A stretch of DNA of 64,000 nucleotides from JACQFK01 sp964619955. GTDB lineage: Bacteria > Planctomycetota > MHYJ01 > JACPRB01. Location: positions 263,937-327,936 of the forward strand of contig CAZUJF010000002.1 of assembly GCA_964619955.1 (NCBI GenBank). Direction: 5' to 3'. The position numbers were made by a program, and so were the translations under genes. This document shows, in pieces, positions 48,052 through 55,997 of the stretch (position 1 is its first letter; the number at the start of each line of letters is the position of its first letter). The notes beneath the pieces are model-generated. The model was given only the letters and a program-made list of their open reading frames with translations, searched no databases and was not told the origin of the DNA.

Positions 48052-49230
48052 GTGGCAGCAGCGGTGGCAACGTTCAATCCGCGACGGTTCGCGCAACCCG
48101 ACGTGCTGAAATCGATCCAGCCGCGACACCTCTTTTCGCTTCTCCAGACCCATTCCTCGTATTTGACGGGTCGAGGTCTCGTGTTCCCGGGCTCGGACGA
48201 GGACGAATTCGACTACGCCAAACTCGCGGAGATCCTCGTCGACCCCGATGAGGACATGCCCCGGGACTTGGTGGACTCCCTGTATACCGTCCACGAGATG
48301 GCAACGCCGGCCGGGATGGATGAACTCCTTGACGAGATCAGGCGGAACGGATTCCAACTGGACTCGTCGTCGGACCCGACGCCGGCGGACGTGGCAGTCC
48401 AAGTGTGGCTTAAAGACCGGGAACTCATCGAGCGGAAACACGCCGAGCAGTTCATCAAGAACCCGCGGACGTTCGACTACTTCAAGGGCAGCGGAAAAAG
48501 CCCAGAGAAGGCGCCCGTCCCCTCGTCGAAGGCGCTGGCCGACCTCGAGCACGATCTCGATGATTGGTTCGAAGAGAAGCGCCGCGGACGCGGCTGCCGC
48601 GTGTTCGTCTTCCCGAAAGAAGAGGAAGTGTGGTTCCTCGTGCGGCACGGGATGCCGATGAAGCGGGAAGGAAGCATCGATAAGGGAGAGCCATCCAGCG
48701 TCTATTACCGTCCCCAGAAACACGACATCGTGGTGTACGACGCCGCGCTCGATGAAATCCGGGTTAACGCCGGGACGAAGGGAGAGAAGAACCTCTACGT
48801 CGAACAGTTCGGGTTGCATGTCTTCGGGCGACCCGATTACTTTCCCGGGACGAAGAAGTACACCCTCGAGCCCCTCGTTCGCGATGGCGAGGCAGCGCTC
48901 ATCTGCTCGGACATCGATGGGATCGAGTGGATCAAATTGAAAGAGATCGCCTACTTCTGGGGCGGGCCTGAGAAGGAGAAAGAGATCAGACAGGCGACCG
49001 ACATCTTTGCCTCTCTGAAGCGTCGTGACCGCAAGATGCCTTCGGCTCCCCCCATCAAGGCGGGCTTCCAGGTAAAATTCAAGGACTCAAGGACCCCGCG
49101 GTCGATCTCGATTCGGCCGCCCAACATCGCCGAATACACGCGCGACAGCGACGCCACCATTATCGAGACGTGGCTCGCCAGGAGGGGGTTCATGGTCGGG
49201 ACGGTCGTGGAGAGCGATGCCCAAACCTAG
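48052..49230 (+). CDS. Uncharacterised protein A of the ubiquitin-like operon
   Basis: 392 aa from GTG 48052 (a second GTG at 48064 is equally possible). The N-terminal ~130 residues are helical and acidic: FNPRRFAQPDVLKSIQPRHLFSLL, DDLVDSLYTVHEMATPAGMDELL-type region, then ADVAVQVWLKDRELIERKHAEQF. The rest is beta-rich: CRVFVFPKEEEVWFLVRHGMPMKREG, YYRPQKHDIVVYDAALDEIRVNAGTKGEKNLYVEQFGLHVFG, and a conserved-looking end PPNIAEYTRDSDATIIETWL. It looks like a two-domain cytoplasmic protein. I recognise no named family. The stop overlaps protein B by 14 nt, so the two are co-translated. Confidence 0.65.
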   Translation: MAAAVATFNPRRFAQPDVLKSIQPRHLFSLLQTHSSYLTGRGLVFPGSDEDEFDYAKLAEILVDPDEDMPRDLVDSLYTVHEMATPAGMDELLDEIRRNGFQLDSSSDPTPADVAVQVWLKDRELIERKHAEQFIKNPRTFDYFKGSGKSPEKAPVPSSKALADLEHDLDDWFEEKRRGRGCRVFVFPKEEEVWFLVRHGMPMKREGSIDKGEPSSVYYRPQKHDIVVYDAALDEIRVNAGTKGEKNLYVEQFGLHVFGRPDYFPGTKKYTLEPLVRDGEAALICSDIDGIEWIKLKEIAYFWGGPEKEKEIRQATDIFASLKRRDRKMPSAPPIKAGFQVKFKDSRTPRSISIRPPNIAEYTRDSDATIIETWLARRGFMVGTVVESDAQT

Positions 49231-50452
49231 CAGATTCTGGCGTGCGCTAGAAATGGTGCCCGGAGCGGCCGCCGTTCCGACAGTCTGGAAGGAACAGCTA
49301 GGAGCCGAATACCACGGCGCCTCGAAGTTTCTTCGCCCGACGCTCCACCACGCCGAGGCCTACCCGTGCCCGAGTCCGGGCGGTGACGGCTGCCCTCGTC
49401 GCGTCGTCCGACACGCCGGAGCCGATATTGTGGCTGTGTGTGGGGACGATCCGAAGAGGTGCGAGTCGATCCGCCTTACGCCCCAGGAAGTGACCCTCCT
49501 GGAAATCGACCTGAACGGTTTGGCTAAGGAAATCGTCTCGGGGCTCGGCGTTTCATGGCAGACCTTTGCGATGACGCCAGCCCCTGGCGTTTATCGAATC
49601 GGTTCCTACACTCAATCTTTTAACCGGCATCTGCCCGTCTACCTGCTGCTTCGCCAGAGCGCCGAGGATGTACGGCAGTCGGCGCAGGACTTCGCGGTCG
49701 GTTCGGACGCCTCTTCGATAGTTTTGGTTCCGACGCAGGCATGGGCGGACAAGATCATGCCAGCACTCGCAAGGTCGGGAAGCGTCCTGATCGCGCTCGA
49801 CGACATACTGGCGCTCACCGATGGTGGCCACTTCGAACGGCTGGGGAAGATCGACGAAGTGCTGGGAAAGCTCGGGCCCGACGTCGCTTCCGGTGGGGGC
49901 GGCGGCTACGTTTTCCGCCGGCAGGGCGAGAAATGGAACTTGTCCTTCGGTGGGGGCAAGGAGCCCTTCTTCCTAGATGACGTGGTGGGGCTATCTTACA
50001 TTTCGGTCCTACTCGCTTCTCCCGGGAAGGAGTTCAGCGTGGTGGAACTCGCCAAAGCTTGCGGCTCAGGGGGGGGTGGTGCCGGGCTGGGATCGGCTGG
50101 GGAGATGCTCGATGCTCAAGCGATCGGCGAATACCGTGGCGAGAAGAAGGAGCTAGAAGGGGACCTTGAAGAAGCGCGTAAGAATGGTGACTTGGGCAGA
50201 CAAAACGCCATCAGGGATGACATCGACGCCATCGATCAGCAACTCGCTCAAGGAGTGGGGCTCGGTGGCCGGCTACGGCGGGCCCACGACGATGCCGAGA
50301 AACTCCGCAAGCGGGTCTCCATGGGTATCGAGAGGGCGCTCGATAAGGTGAAGTCGCAGAATCATGATATGTGGCTTCACTTGGAAAACTCGCTCCAGCG
50401 CGGTTCGACCCTAGCCTACCGACCGGATCGCCCGATCCCGTGGGAGTCGTAG
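49217..50452 (+). CDS. Uncharacterised protein B: Cys4 motif plus wHTH-like/coiled-coil C-terminus
   Basis: 411 aa. Residues 45-85 hold HH-x4-C51-x7-C59-x15-C75-x6-C82, a probable zinc site (YPCPSPGGDGCPRRVV, IVAVCGDDPKRCESIRL). A central alpha/beta region (~95-240) follows, with SSIVLVPTQAWADKIMPAL and GSVLIALDDILALTD. The C-terminus has LSYISVLLASPGKEFSVVELA, then LDAQAIGEYRGEKKELEGDL, a helical hairpin and RLRRAHDDAEKLRKRVSMGIERAL. That C-terminal block recurs in bacterial regulatory proteins as a winged-helix-like module. Acting as a zinc adaptor or effector for the conjugation machinery is possible but untested. Confidence 0.65.
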   Translation: MPKPSRFWRALEMVPGAAAVPTVWKEQLGAEYHGASKFLRPTLHHAEAYPCPSPGGDGCPRRVVRHAGADIVAVCGDDPKRCESIRLTPQEVTLLEIDLNGLAKEIVSGLGVSWQTFAMTPAPGVYRIGSYTQSFNRHLPVYLLLRQSAEDVRQSAQDFAVGSDASSIVLVPTQAWADKIMPALARSGSVLIALDDILALTDGGHFERLGKIDEVLGKLGPDVASGGGGGYVFRRQGEKWNLSFGGGKEPFFLDDVVGLSYISVLLASPGKEFSVVELAKACGSGGGGAGLGSAGEMLDAQAIGEYRGEKKELEGDLEEARKNGDLGRQNAIRDDIDAIDQQLAQGVGLGGRLRRAHDDAEKLRKRVSMGIERALDKVKSQNHDMWLHLENSLQRGSTLAYRPDRPIPWES

Positions 50453-50472
50453 GTCCGGCCCATTTCCAGTCA

Positions 50473-50495
50473 GATGCCACCCAGGATGTGGCATC
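50473..50495. promoter_or_regulatory. Perfect palindrome before the ubiquitin-like gene
   Basis: GATGCCAC-N7-GTGGCATC is an exact 8-bp inverted repeat, 20 nt after the stop of protein B and ~160 nt before the ubiquitin-like start. It has no T-run. It could be an operator for an internal promoter or an mRNA processing stem. Confidence 0.4.
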
Positions 50496-50655
50496 GCCAC
50501 GCCGGTTGTAGCGCTTAAGGGGTGGAGAGGCAAGAAGACCGAAACCGGCGCGGGCGCCCGCCGGAAGGTCCGATTGCTCCCGCCGACATCCCGGCTCATG
50601 GGCGACGGTGATGGCGGCGTTCTACCAGTCGCCCGCAAGAAAGCCGAGGAAGGCC

Positions 50656-50925
50656 ATGGAAGGCGAAGTCAAGGTCAAGCACTCCGAAGACACCCCCGCC
50701 GGGTCTAAGGGCCGGCAGTTCTGCTTCCGCTACGAGGGAAGGCCCTACCACGCCATCAAGGAGCGGGTGACCGTGCTTGAGATCAAGGAGATCGTGGGGC
50801 AGGAGGCCGACGTCGCGATCGCCGAAGTCGTCGATGGACGTCAGGTCGAGCGGGCCAACGACTACGTCGTCGAGCTCTCCAAGGACTGCTCGTTCAAGCG
50901 GGTCCCGGATTTCGTGCGGGGATAG
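50656..50925 (+). CDS. Bacterial ubiquitin-like protein (multiubiquitin-type domain)
   Basis: 89 aa from ATG 50656, preceded by GAGGAAGG; an upstream GTG/ATG at 50608-50611 would add 16 basic residues. One beta-grasp domain is visible: QFCFRYEGRPYHAIKERVTVLEIKEIVG (first two strands and helix), then VAIAEVVDGRQVERANDYVVEL and the closing strand CSFKRVPDF. This is the Multi_ubiq pattern found beside bacterial E1/E2 genes, here as a single repeat. The chain ends VRG, so the C-terminal glycine is already exposed and needs no proteolytic trimming. It is the presumed modifier of the operon. Confidence 0.8.
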   Translation: MEGEVKVKHSEDTPAGSKGRQFCFRYEGRPYHAIKERVTVLEIKEIVGQEADVAIAEVVDGRQVERANDYVVELSKDCSFKRVPDFVRG

Positions 50926-50940
50926 GGGAAGGAGAAAGCC

Positions 50941-51318
50941 ATGACACGAGTCGAACAGGAATTCGCCAAGCTCCTCCTCGAGTTCCCGAGGGCCATGCTG
51001 TCGCCGTCGCGGGACTGGGTGGAGGTGCCGGACTATGGGCTCCCGGTGCTCTACAATCAGGTGACCACGCGGCTCCGGATGCCACTCTCGTCCGCTTACC
51101 CGGACGTCCCCCCGGACAACTTCTACGTCTCTCCGGGGTTGCGCCTCGGGGACGGCCAGGGACTCACCAACTACTCCGAAGTCAGTCAGTTCGGAGAGGT
51201 CTGGGGGCAATTCAGCTGGCATCCGAAGAAGTGGCGGGCCGCCGCGGACATCGATCGGGGCGACAACATGATGACCTTCTTCAACTCCATTCGGAAACGT
51301 CTCGAGGAGGGCCGGTGA
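50941..51318 (+). CDS. E2-fold protein (Prok-E2_E-like) lacking cysteine
   Basis: 125 aa, GGAAGGAG upstream. The E2/UBC pattern is clear: an N-terminal helix, VTTRLRMPLSSAYPDVPPDNFYVSPGLRL (the E2 strand with the conserved Pro-rich turn), then EVWGQFSWHPKKWRAAADIDRGDNMMTFFNSIRKRL. The family signature W-x2-FSxHxxxW is present. The whole protein contains no cysteine, so it cannot form an E2 thioester; the His/Trp block marks the former active-site region. It may present the modifier or substrate to the E1. The stop shares one base with the JAB-E1 start. Confidence 0.82.
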   Translation: MTRVEQEFAKLLLEFPRAMLSPSRDWVEVPDYGLPVLYNQVTTRLRMPLSSAYPDVPPDNFYVSPGLRLGDGQGLTNYSEVSQFGEVWGQFSWHPKKWRAAADIDRGDNMMTFFNSIRKRLEEGR

Positions 51319-52727
51319 TGACAACAGCTGAAATCAAGATGACGGGAACGCAGTACCGTTCGCTGCGCGGGATACTCTTCGACAAGGGAGACCGGGAAGG
51401 CGCAGCGTTTATCCTGGCGGGCGTCGCCAACGGCCCGGAGCGTTTCCTCCTGACGGCCCACGACCTCTGGGAAATCCCGTCGGCTCGTGGGGCCTGGCAT
51501 ATTCAGGCCGAGCCCAGCGCGCTGATCGAGGCGGTCAATCGGGCCGTGGAGAAAGGTGCGGTCCTGATCGAGGCGCACTCGCACCCGGGCTCGGACGTTC
51601 CCCACTTCTCGTCGGTCGACGAAGAGGGCCTCCGCAAGGTCGTGCCCTACATGCTCGGAAGTTTGACGCAGCCGATCTATGGAGCGACGGTGTGGGGCCG
51701 GACCGGCGCTGAGGCGCGTGTGTGGATGGGGTTCGCAGGCTCGCCGATTCCGGTCCGCAGCATTCGTGTTGTAGGCCCCGACGGCCGGACGATCCCCATG
51801 AAGGTAGACGGCGATCCATTCGACCCGGAGGGCTGCGGCCGGTGGGATAGGCTGGACCGCGCCATCGGGACAAAGGGGAGGTCGGCGATTGCCGAGCTAA
51901 CCGTCGGGATCGTCGGTCTCGGGGGTCTGGGGTCTCACTTGGTCACAGCGCTTCTGGCCATTGGGGTCAGGAAGTTCGTGCTCGTGGACGGAGACGTCGT
52001 GAAGGAGGTGAACCTCGACAGGATCCCCTACGCCCTCCCCCGCGACGCCCGGAGGCGAATTCGGAAGGTCCTGCTCGCGAAGGATCACATTGAGTCTAGG
52101 CTGCCGGACGCGTTGGTCACCGCGGTCGCCACAGGCCTGGAGGGCCGGAGCGCGTTCGAGGCGTTGAAGGTCGTCGACGTGCTCTTCGGCGCCGTCGACG
52201 CCTACTTCCCCAGATTAATCATGACAACCTTGGCAGCGGCCTACCTGATCCCGTATTTCGACTGCGGAACCGGAGTGATTTCCAAAGAAGGGAAGATCTC
52301 GGACATGGGGGGACGGATCAGCGTCCTCTGGCCCGGGGAGCACTGTCTCGTCTGCGCCGGGCGCTTGAACATTCGGGAACTGAACTACGAACTCGCCGAC
52401 GAAGACGGAAAGAGGTTCGCGCGCGAGCGCGGCTACGTGACCGGGGCTGACGTAGCGCAGCCGATGGTAGGGAACTTGAACGGAGTCGTTGCGCATCTGG
52501 CCACCATGGAATTAGTGGGAGTGGTCGGTGGCTTCCGGAAATCCGCGGACCAGCTCTACTACGATGCTCTTCGGGGCACGGTACAGGAGATCTCGTATGT
52601 GGAGACGAAGGACTGCCGGATCTGCAAAGGCCAACTAGGCCTCGCGGACGGTTCTGACGTCCAGTCCCGCTTCATCCGACCAGAGGAAAAGGCCGGCCAC
52701 GGCAAGGGAAAGCGGTCTGTTTCATGA
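51318..52727 (+). CDS. JAB deubiquitinase-like / E1 (ThiF) fusion
   Basis: 469 aa from ATG 51318. Residues ~15-140 are a JAMM/JAB isopeptidase domain with Glu27, the HSH pair (His87, His89) and Asp101 in VPHFSSVDEEG, all zinc ligands present. Residues ~195-420 are the E1/ThiF domain: VGIVGLGGLGSH (198-206 nucleotide loop), LVDGDVV (Asp224), VNLDRIPY and YFDCGTGV (Cys316, a candidate active-site Cys). Zinc pairs CLVC (343-346) and CRIC (433-436) follow. The enzyme should adenylate the ubiquitin-like C-terminus and also remove it. E1-JAB fusions are a hallmark of bacterial ubiquitin-like conjugation operons. Confidence 0.92.
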   Translation: MTTAEIKMTGTQYRSLRGILFDKGDREGAAFILAGVANGPERFLLTAHDLWEIPSARGAWHIQAEPSALIEAVNRAVEKGAVLIEAHSHPGSDVPHFSSVDEEGLRKVVPYMLGSLTQPIYGATVWGRTGAEARVWMGFAGSPIPVRSIRVVGPDGRTIPMKVDGDPFDPEGCGRWDRLDRAIGTKGRSAIAELTVGIVGLGGLGSHLVTALLAIGVRKFVLVDGDVVKEVNLDRIPYALPRDARRRIRKVLLAKDHIESRLPDALVTAVATGLEGRSAFEALKVVDVLFGAVDAYFPRLIMTTLAAAYLIPYFDCGTGVISKEGKISDMGGRISVLWPGEHCLVCAGRLNIRELNYELADEDGKRFARERGYVTGADVAQPMVGNLNGVVAHLATMELVGVVGGFRKSADQLYYDALRGTVQEISYVETKDCRICKGQLGLADGSDVQSRFIRPEEKAGHGKGKRSVS

Positions 52728-52959
52728 CGGCTGACCCAGGGCGTGCCCGGCCCTGGTGTGACCTTGAGGGAAGTCCTCTTACTTTGAAAGTTTCTTTTAG
52801 GCGGTCCGGCGGGTTCTAGATTTCCTAGCCTTCTAACCCTCATCGAGTAGACTTGGTAAACGACGTGCGGCCGGGGATTGGGAGGAGGCGCACGTGCACA
52901 CCCGCAGCTTGGCTTCATCGGGATTCTCCATGGGGAACAGAGGCTGAACTGGAACAACC
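52728..52959. other. Intergenic region between the two defence operons
   Basis: 232 bases, relatively A+T-rich in the middle (around 52780-52860), with no supported gene. It probably holds the promoter of the SNF2/restriction operon, but no hexamer pair with correct spacing was found. It marks the junction between two independently acquired cargo units. Confidence 0.4.
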
Positions 52960-55791
52960 TTGAGCACGCCATTCAATAGCCAATACTGGGCTCATGCTTT
53001 GACGCTGCGCGGCGCGACGGGCAGCATCGAGTCCCTCTCCCGCTCCATCGCCGGAGCCCGCGTCGATCTGAACCCCCACCAGGTCGACGCCGCCCTCTTC
53101 GCTATCCGCTCGCCGTTGGCCAAGGGGGTCATCCTGGCCGACGAGGTCGGCCTGGGCAAGACCGTCGAGGCCGGCATCGTCATCGCCCAGAAGTGGGCTG
53201 AGCGCCGTCGGAGAATGCTCATCATCGTTCCAGCCACCCTACGGAAGCAGTGGCAGCAGGAGATCCAGAGCAAGTTCTACGTGCCCACGAGGGTCCTCGA
53301 CACCCGGACCTACAAGGAGCTTCAGGACGGAGGGCAGCTCGCTCCCCTCGAGGACACCGACCACATCCACATCTGCTCGTACTACTTCGCCTTCGCGCGT
53401 GCGCAGGAGGTCCAGCGTGTGCCCTGGGATCTTGTGGTCGTCGACGAGGCGCACCGACTTCGAAACGTCTACAAGAAGTCCAGCAAGCTGGGGCGGGGCA
53501 TCGCCGATGCCATCCGCCAGGTCCCCAAGCTGTTGCTCACCGCCACCCCCCTTCAGAACTCTCTTCTGGAGCTGTATGGGCTCGCCAGCGTCATCGACGA
53601 ACACATGTTCGGCGATGCGGCCACCTTCCGCGATCAGTTCGTGAACGCGGCGGACGACCAGAGCCGCAACGAGGATCTGAAGCGCCGCCTTCGCCCCATC
53701 TGCATCAGGACCCTCCGCAAGCAGGTGGTGGAGTACATCCCGTTCACCCGACGCCAGCCGATTACCCAGAACTTCCATCCCAGCGATGCCGAACAGACGC
53801 TCTACGAGGCCGTCTCGACCTATTTGCAGCGCGAAATCTTGATTGCTCTTCCCACCAGCCAGCGGACCCTCATCACCCTCGTCCTCCGCAAGCTTATGGC
53901 GTCGTCCACGTTCGCGATTGCGGCAACGCTGAACCGGATGGCGACCCGCCTTGAAAAACGTCGCGACGCCCTCGCCAAGCTGCTCGACGAGGAAGACCTG
54001 GAAGGCATCGATGCGCTGGAGGACGAAATTGAGGAGCAGGATCAGGATGCCGAATCGGAGGCCGCCGGCCCTCCTCCCGCCGTGAATCCGGACCTGGTGA
54101 AGCAGGAGATTCTGGAACTCAGGGGCTACGTCGAGCAGGCGAAAAAGATCACGTCCAATGCCAAAGGCGAGGCGTTGGTCGGCGCCCTCAAGATCGCTTT
54201 CGAGAAGGCGACGGCGCTTGGCGCCGCCAAGAAGGCCGTCATCTTCACCGAATCGCGTCGCACCCAGGAGTACCTGTTCGAGCTCCTCACGCGGAACGGA
54301 TACGAGGGCCAACTGGTCCTCATGAACGCGTCTAACGGCGACCCCGGCTCGACGGCGATCTACGAGGCCTGGAGGATTCGGCATAAGGGCGAGGAGTCCG
54401 TGACCGGATCGCGCCCTGTGGACATCAAGGCGGCCATCGTGGAGCATTTCCGCGACCAGGGCACGATCCTGATCGCCACCGAAGCCGCCGCCGAGGGCGT
54501 GAACCTCCAGTTCTGCTCCCTGGTGGTGAACTACGATCTCCCCTGGAACCCCCAGCGCATCGAGCAACGGATCGGCCGCTGCCACCGGTATGGGCAGAAA
54601 CACGACGTGGTGGTCGTCAACTTCCTGAATCAGCGCAATGAGGCAGACCAGCGCGTCCTCGAGATCCTGACGCAGAAGTTCAACCTCTTCGACGGTGTTT
54701 TCGGATCGAGCGACGAGGTCCTCGGCGCCCTAGAATCCGGGGTCGATATCGAGCGTCGCATCGCCCGCGTCTACCAAACCTGCCGGAATTCCGAGGAGAT
54801 CAAGTCGGCCTTCGACGCCCTCCAGCGTGAGCTCGACGGCCAGATCCAGGCGCGGATGGCGGAGACCCGGAAGACCCTCCTCGAGAACTTCGACGAAGAT
54901 GTCAGCGCGCGGCTCCGCGTGCACAAGGACAAGACGCTCGAGAGCCTCGGGGAGCGCGAGCGCTGGCTTCTGGAGCTCACGCGAACGGAGCTTGGCAAGG
55001 AGGCGCAGTTCGAGGTCGGGAAGCCTCGCTTCCGTTACGCCGGAGCCTGGTACCACTTCGACTGGCGGGAGACCGAGAAGAGCGGCGACATCTTCTACCG
55101 CCAGGATCAGGAGCTTGCGGCGCAGATCATCCAGAATGCCTTGGCGCGTGTGCTTCACCCCGCATCCGTCCATTTCGAGTACGGCACCTACGGGCAGGTG
55201 GTGAGCGTCCTGAAGCCCTTTCTGGGGTCGAAAGGATGGCTGGAACTCACAAAGCTCAACGTGCAGTCCCTGGACATCGAGGAGTTCCTCGTGTTCTCTG
55301 CCCGGAGCGATGATGGCCGGGTTCTCGACGAAGAGTCCTGCCGCAAGCTTCTGTCCCTACCGGCAAAGGTTCTTGAGGCTCAGCCCGGGGAGGCGCCGTC
55401 CTTAGATGACCTTCGCAAAACCGGAGTGGATGGCCAGGTGAAGAAAGTTGAGGAGCGGAACGGGAAGCTGTTCGATGAGGAGGTCTTCAAGCTGGATCGC
55501 TGGTCCGACGACGTTAAACAGGGCCTCGAACGGGAGATCAAGGATCTCGACCGACAGATCCGGGAAGCCCGTAGGACGTCGACCCAGGTGGAGAGCCTCA
55601 AGGAGAAGTTGGAGGCCCAGAAGTCGCTCAAGGCGCTCGAAGGGGAGCGCAATCGAAAGCGCCGGGAGCTCTTCGAATCCCAGGATCGGATCGATGCCCA
55701 ACGCGACGGCCTGATTCAGAAGATCGAAGGGCAGCTTCAGCAGAAGCTCTCCCTTCAATCGATCTTCCGCATTCGCTGGAGCTTGATGTGA
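52960..55791 (+). CDS. SNF2-family helicase
   Basis: 943 aa, TTG start. SNF2/RapA-like motifs: NPHQVDAALFAIRS, ILADEVGLGKTVEAG (Walker A, DEVGLGKT at 61-68), LIIVPATLRKQW, VVVDEAHRLRN (DEAH 162-165), LLLTATPLQNSLLELYG, and the second RecA domain with ILIATEAAAEGVNLQ and RIEQRIGRCHRYGQ. A long acidic insert (DEEDLEGIDALEDEIEEQDQD) separates the two halves. The C-terminal ~300 residues include coiled coil (RQIREARRTSTQVESLKEKLEAQ). Such helicases occur in DISARM and other restriction-type systems as DNA translocases. Here it heads a restriction cluster without DrmA or DrmB. Confidence 0.9.
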   Translation: MSTPFNSQYWAHALTLRGATGSIESLSRSIAGARVDLNPHQVDAALFAIRSPLAKGVILADEVGLGKTVEAGIVIAQKWAERRRRMLIIVPATLRKQWQQEIQSKFYVPTRVLDTRTYKELQDGGQLAPLEDTDHIHICSYYFAFARAQEVQRVPWDLVVVDEAHRLRNVYKKSSKLGRGIADAIRQVPKLLLTATPLQNSLLELYGLASVIDEHMFGDAATFRDQFVNAADDQSRNEDLKRRLRPICIRTLRKQVVEYIPFTRRQPITQNFHPSDAEQTLYEAVSTYLQREILIALPTSQRTLITLVLRKLMASSTFAIAATLNRMATRLEKRRDALAKLLDEEDLEGIDALEDEIEEQDQDAESEAAGPPPAVNPDLVKQEILELRGYVEQAKKITSNAKGEALVGALKIAFEKATALGAAKKAVIFTESRRTQEYLFELLTRNGYEGQLVLMNASNGDPGSTAIYEAWRIRHKGEESVTGSRPVDIKAAIVEHFRDQGTILIATEAAAEGVNLQFCSLVVNYDLPWNPQRIEQRIGRCHRYGQKHDVVVVNFLNQRNEADQRVLEILTQKFNLFDGVFGSSDEVLGALESGVDIERRIARVYQTCRNSEEIKSAFDALQRELDGQIQARMAETRKTLLENFDEDVSARLRVHKDKTLESLGERERWLLELTRTELGKEAQFEVGKPRFRYAGAWYHFDWRETEKSGDIFYRQDQELAAQIIQNALARVLHPASVHFEYGTYGQVVSVLKPFLGSKGWLELTKLNVQSLDIEEFLVFSARSDDGRVLDEESCRKLLSLPAKVLEAQPGEAPSLDDLRKTGVDGQVKKVEERNGKLFDEEVFKLDRWSDDVKQGLEREIKDLDRQIREARRTSTQVESLKEKLEAQKSLKALEGERNRKRRELFESQDRIDAQRDGLIQKIEGQLQQKLSLQSIFRIRWSLM

Positions 55792-55997
55792 GTTCCCAAT
55801 GCCTCTTGATCGCAATGTGGCGAAATGCGGGGGTGTCGGCTCCGGCCTCCGTGCAAGTCGGCCCGGCGACGCCGTCCCTGCACCAAGTCCCGGTTGCGAA
55901 GACCATACAAGTCGACGTACAAGTCGCCAAACAAGTCACCCCGCCAGAGTCGGATCGCCCGAACGAGGCGTTAAAGAAATCTGCGGTGGGCCCATGA
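55788..55997 (+). CDS. 69-aa coupled small ORF between helicase and Abi genes
   Basis: GTG start at 55788 overlaps the helicase stop (GTGA, 55788-55791). The stop TGA (55995-55997) overlaps the next gene's ATG (55994). Overlaps of 4 nt on both sides are typical of translational coupling. The product is Val/Pro/Ser-rich (VQVGPATPSLHQVPVAKTIQ) with one Cys, and no domain or signal is evident. The alternative is that the next gene starts earlier; its upstream frame (to 55799) is a basic, Pro/Arg-rich stretch that does not look coding. Confidence 0.45.
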   Translation: MSSQCLLIAMWRNAGVSAPASVQVGPATPSLHQVPVAKTIQVDVQVAKQVTPPESDRPNEALKKSAVGP

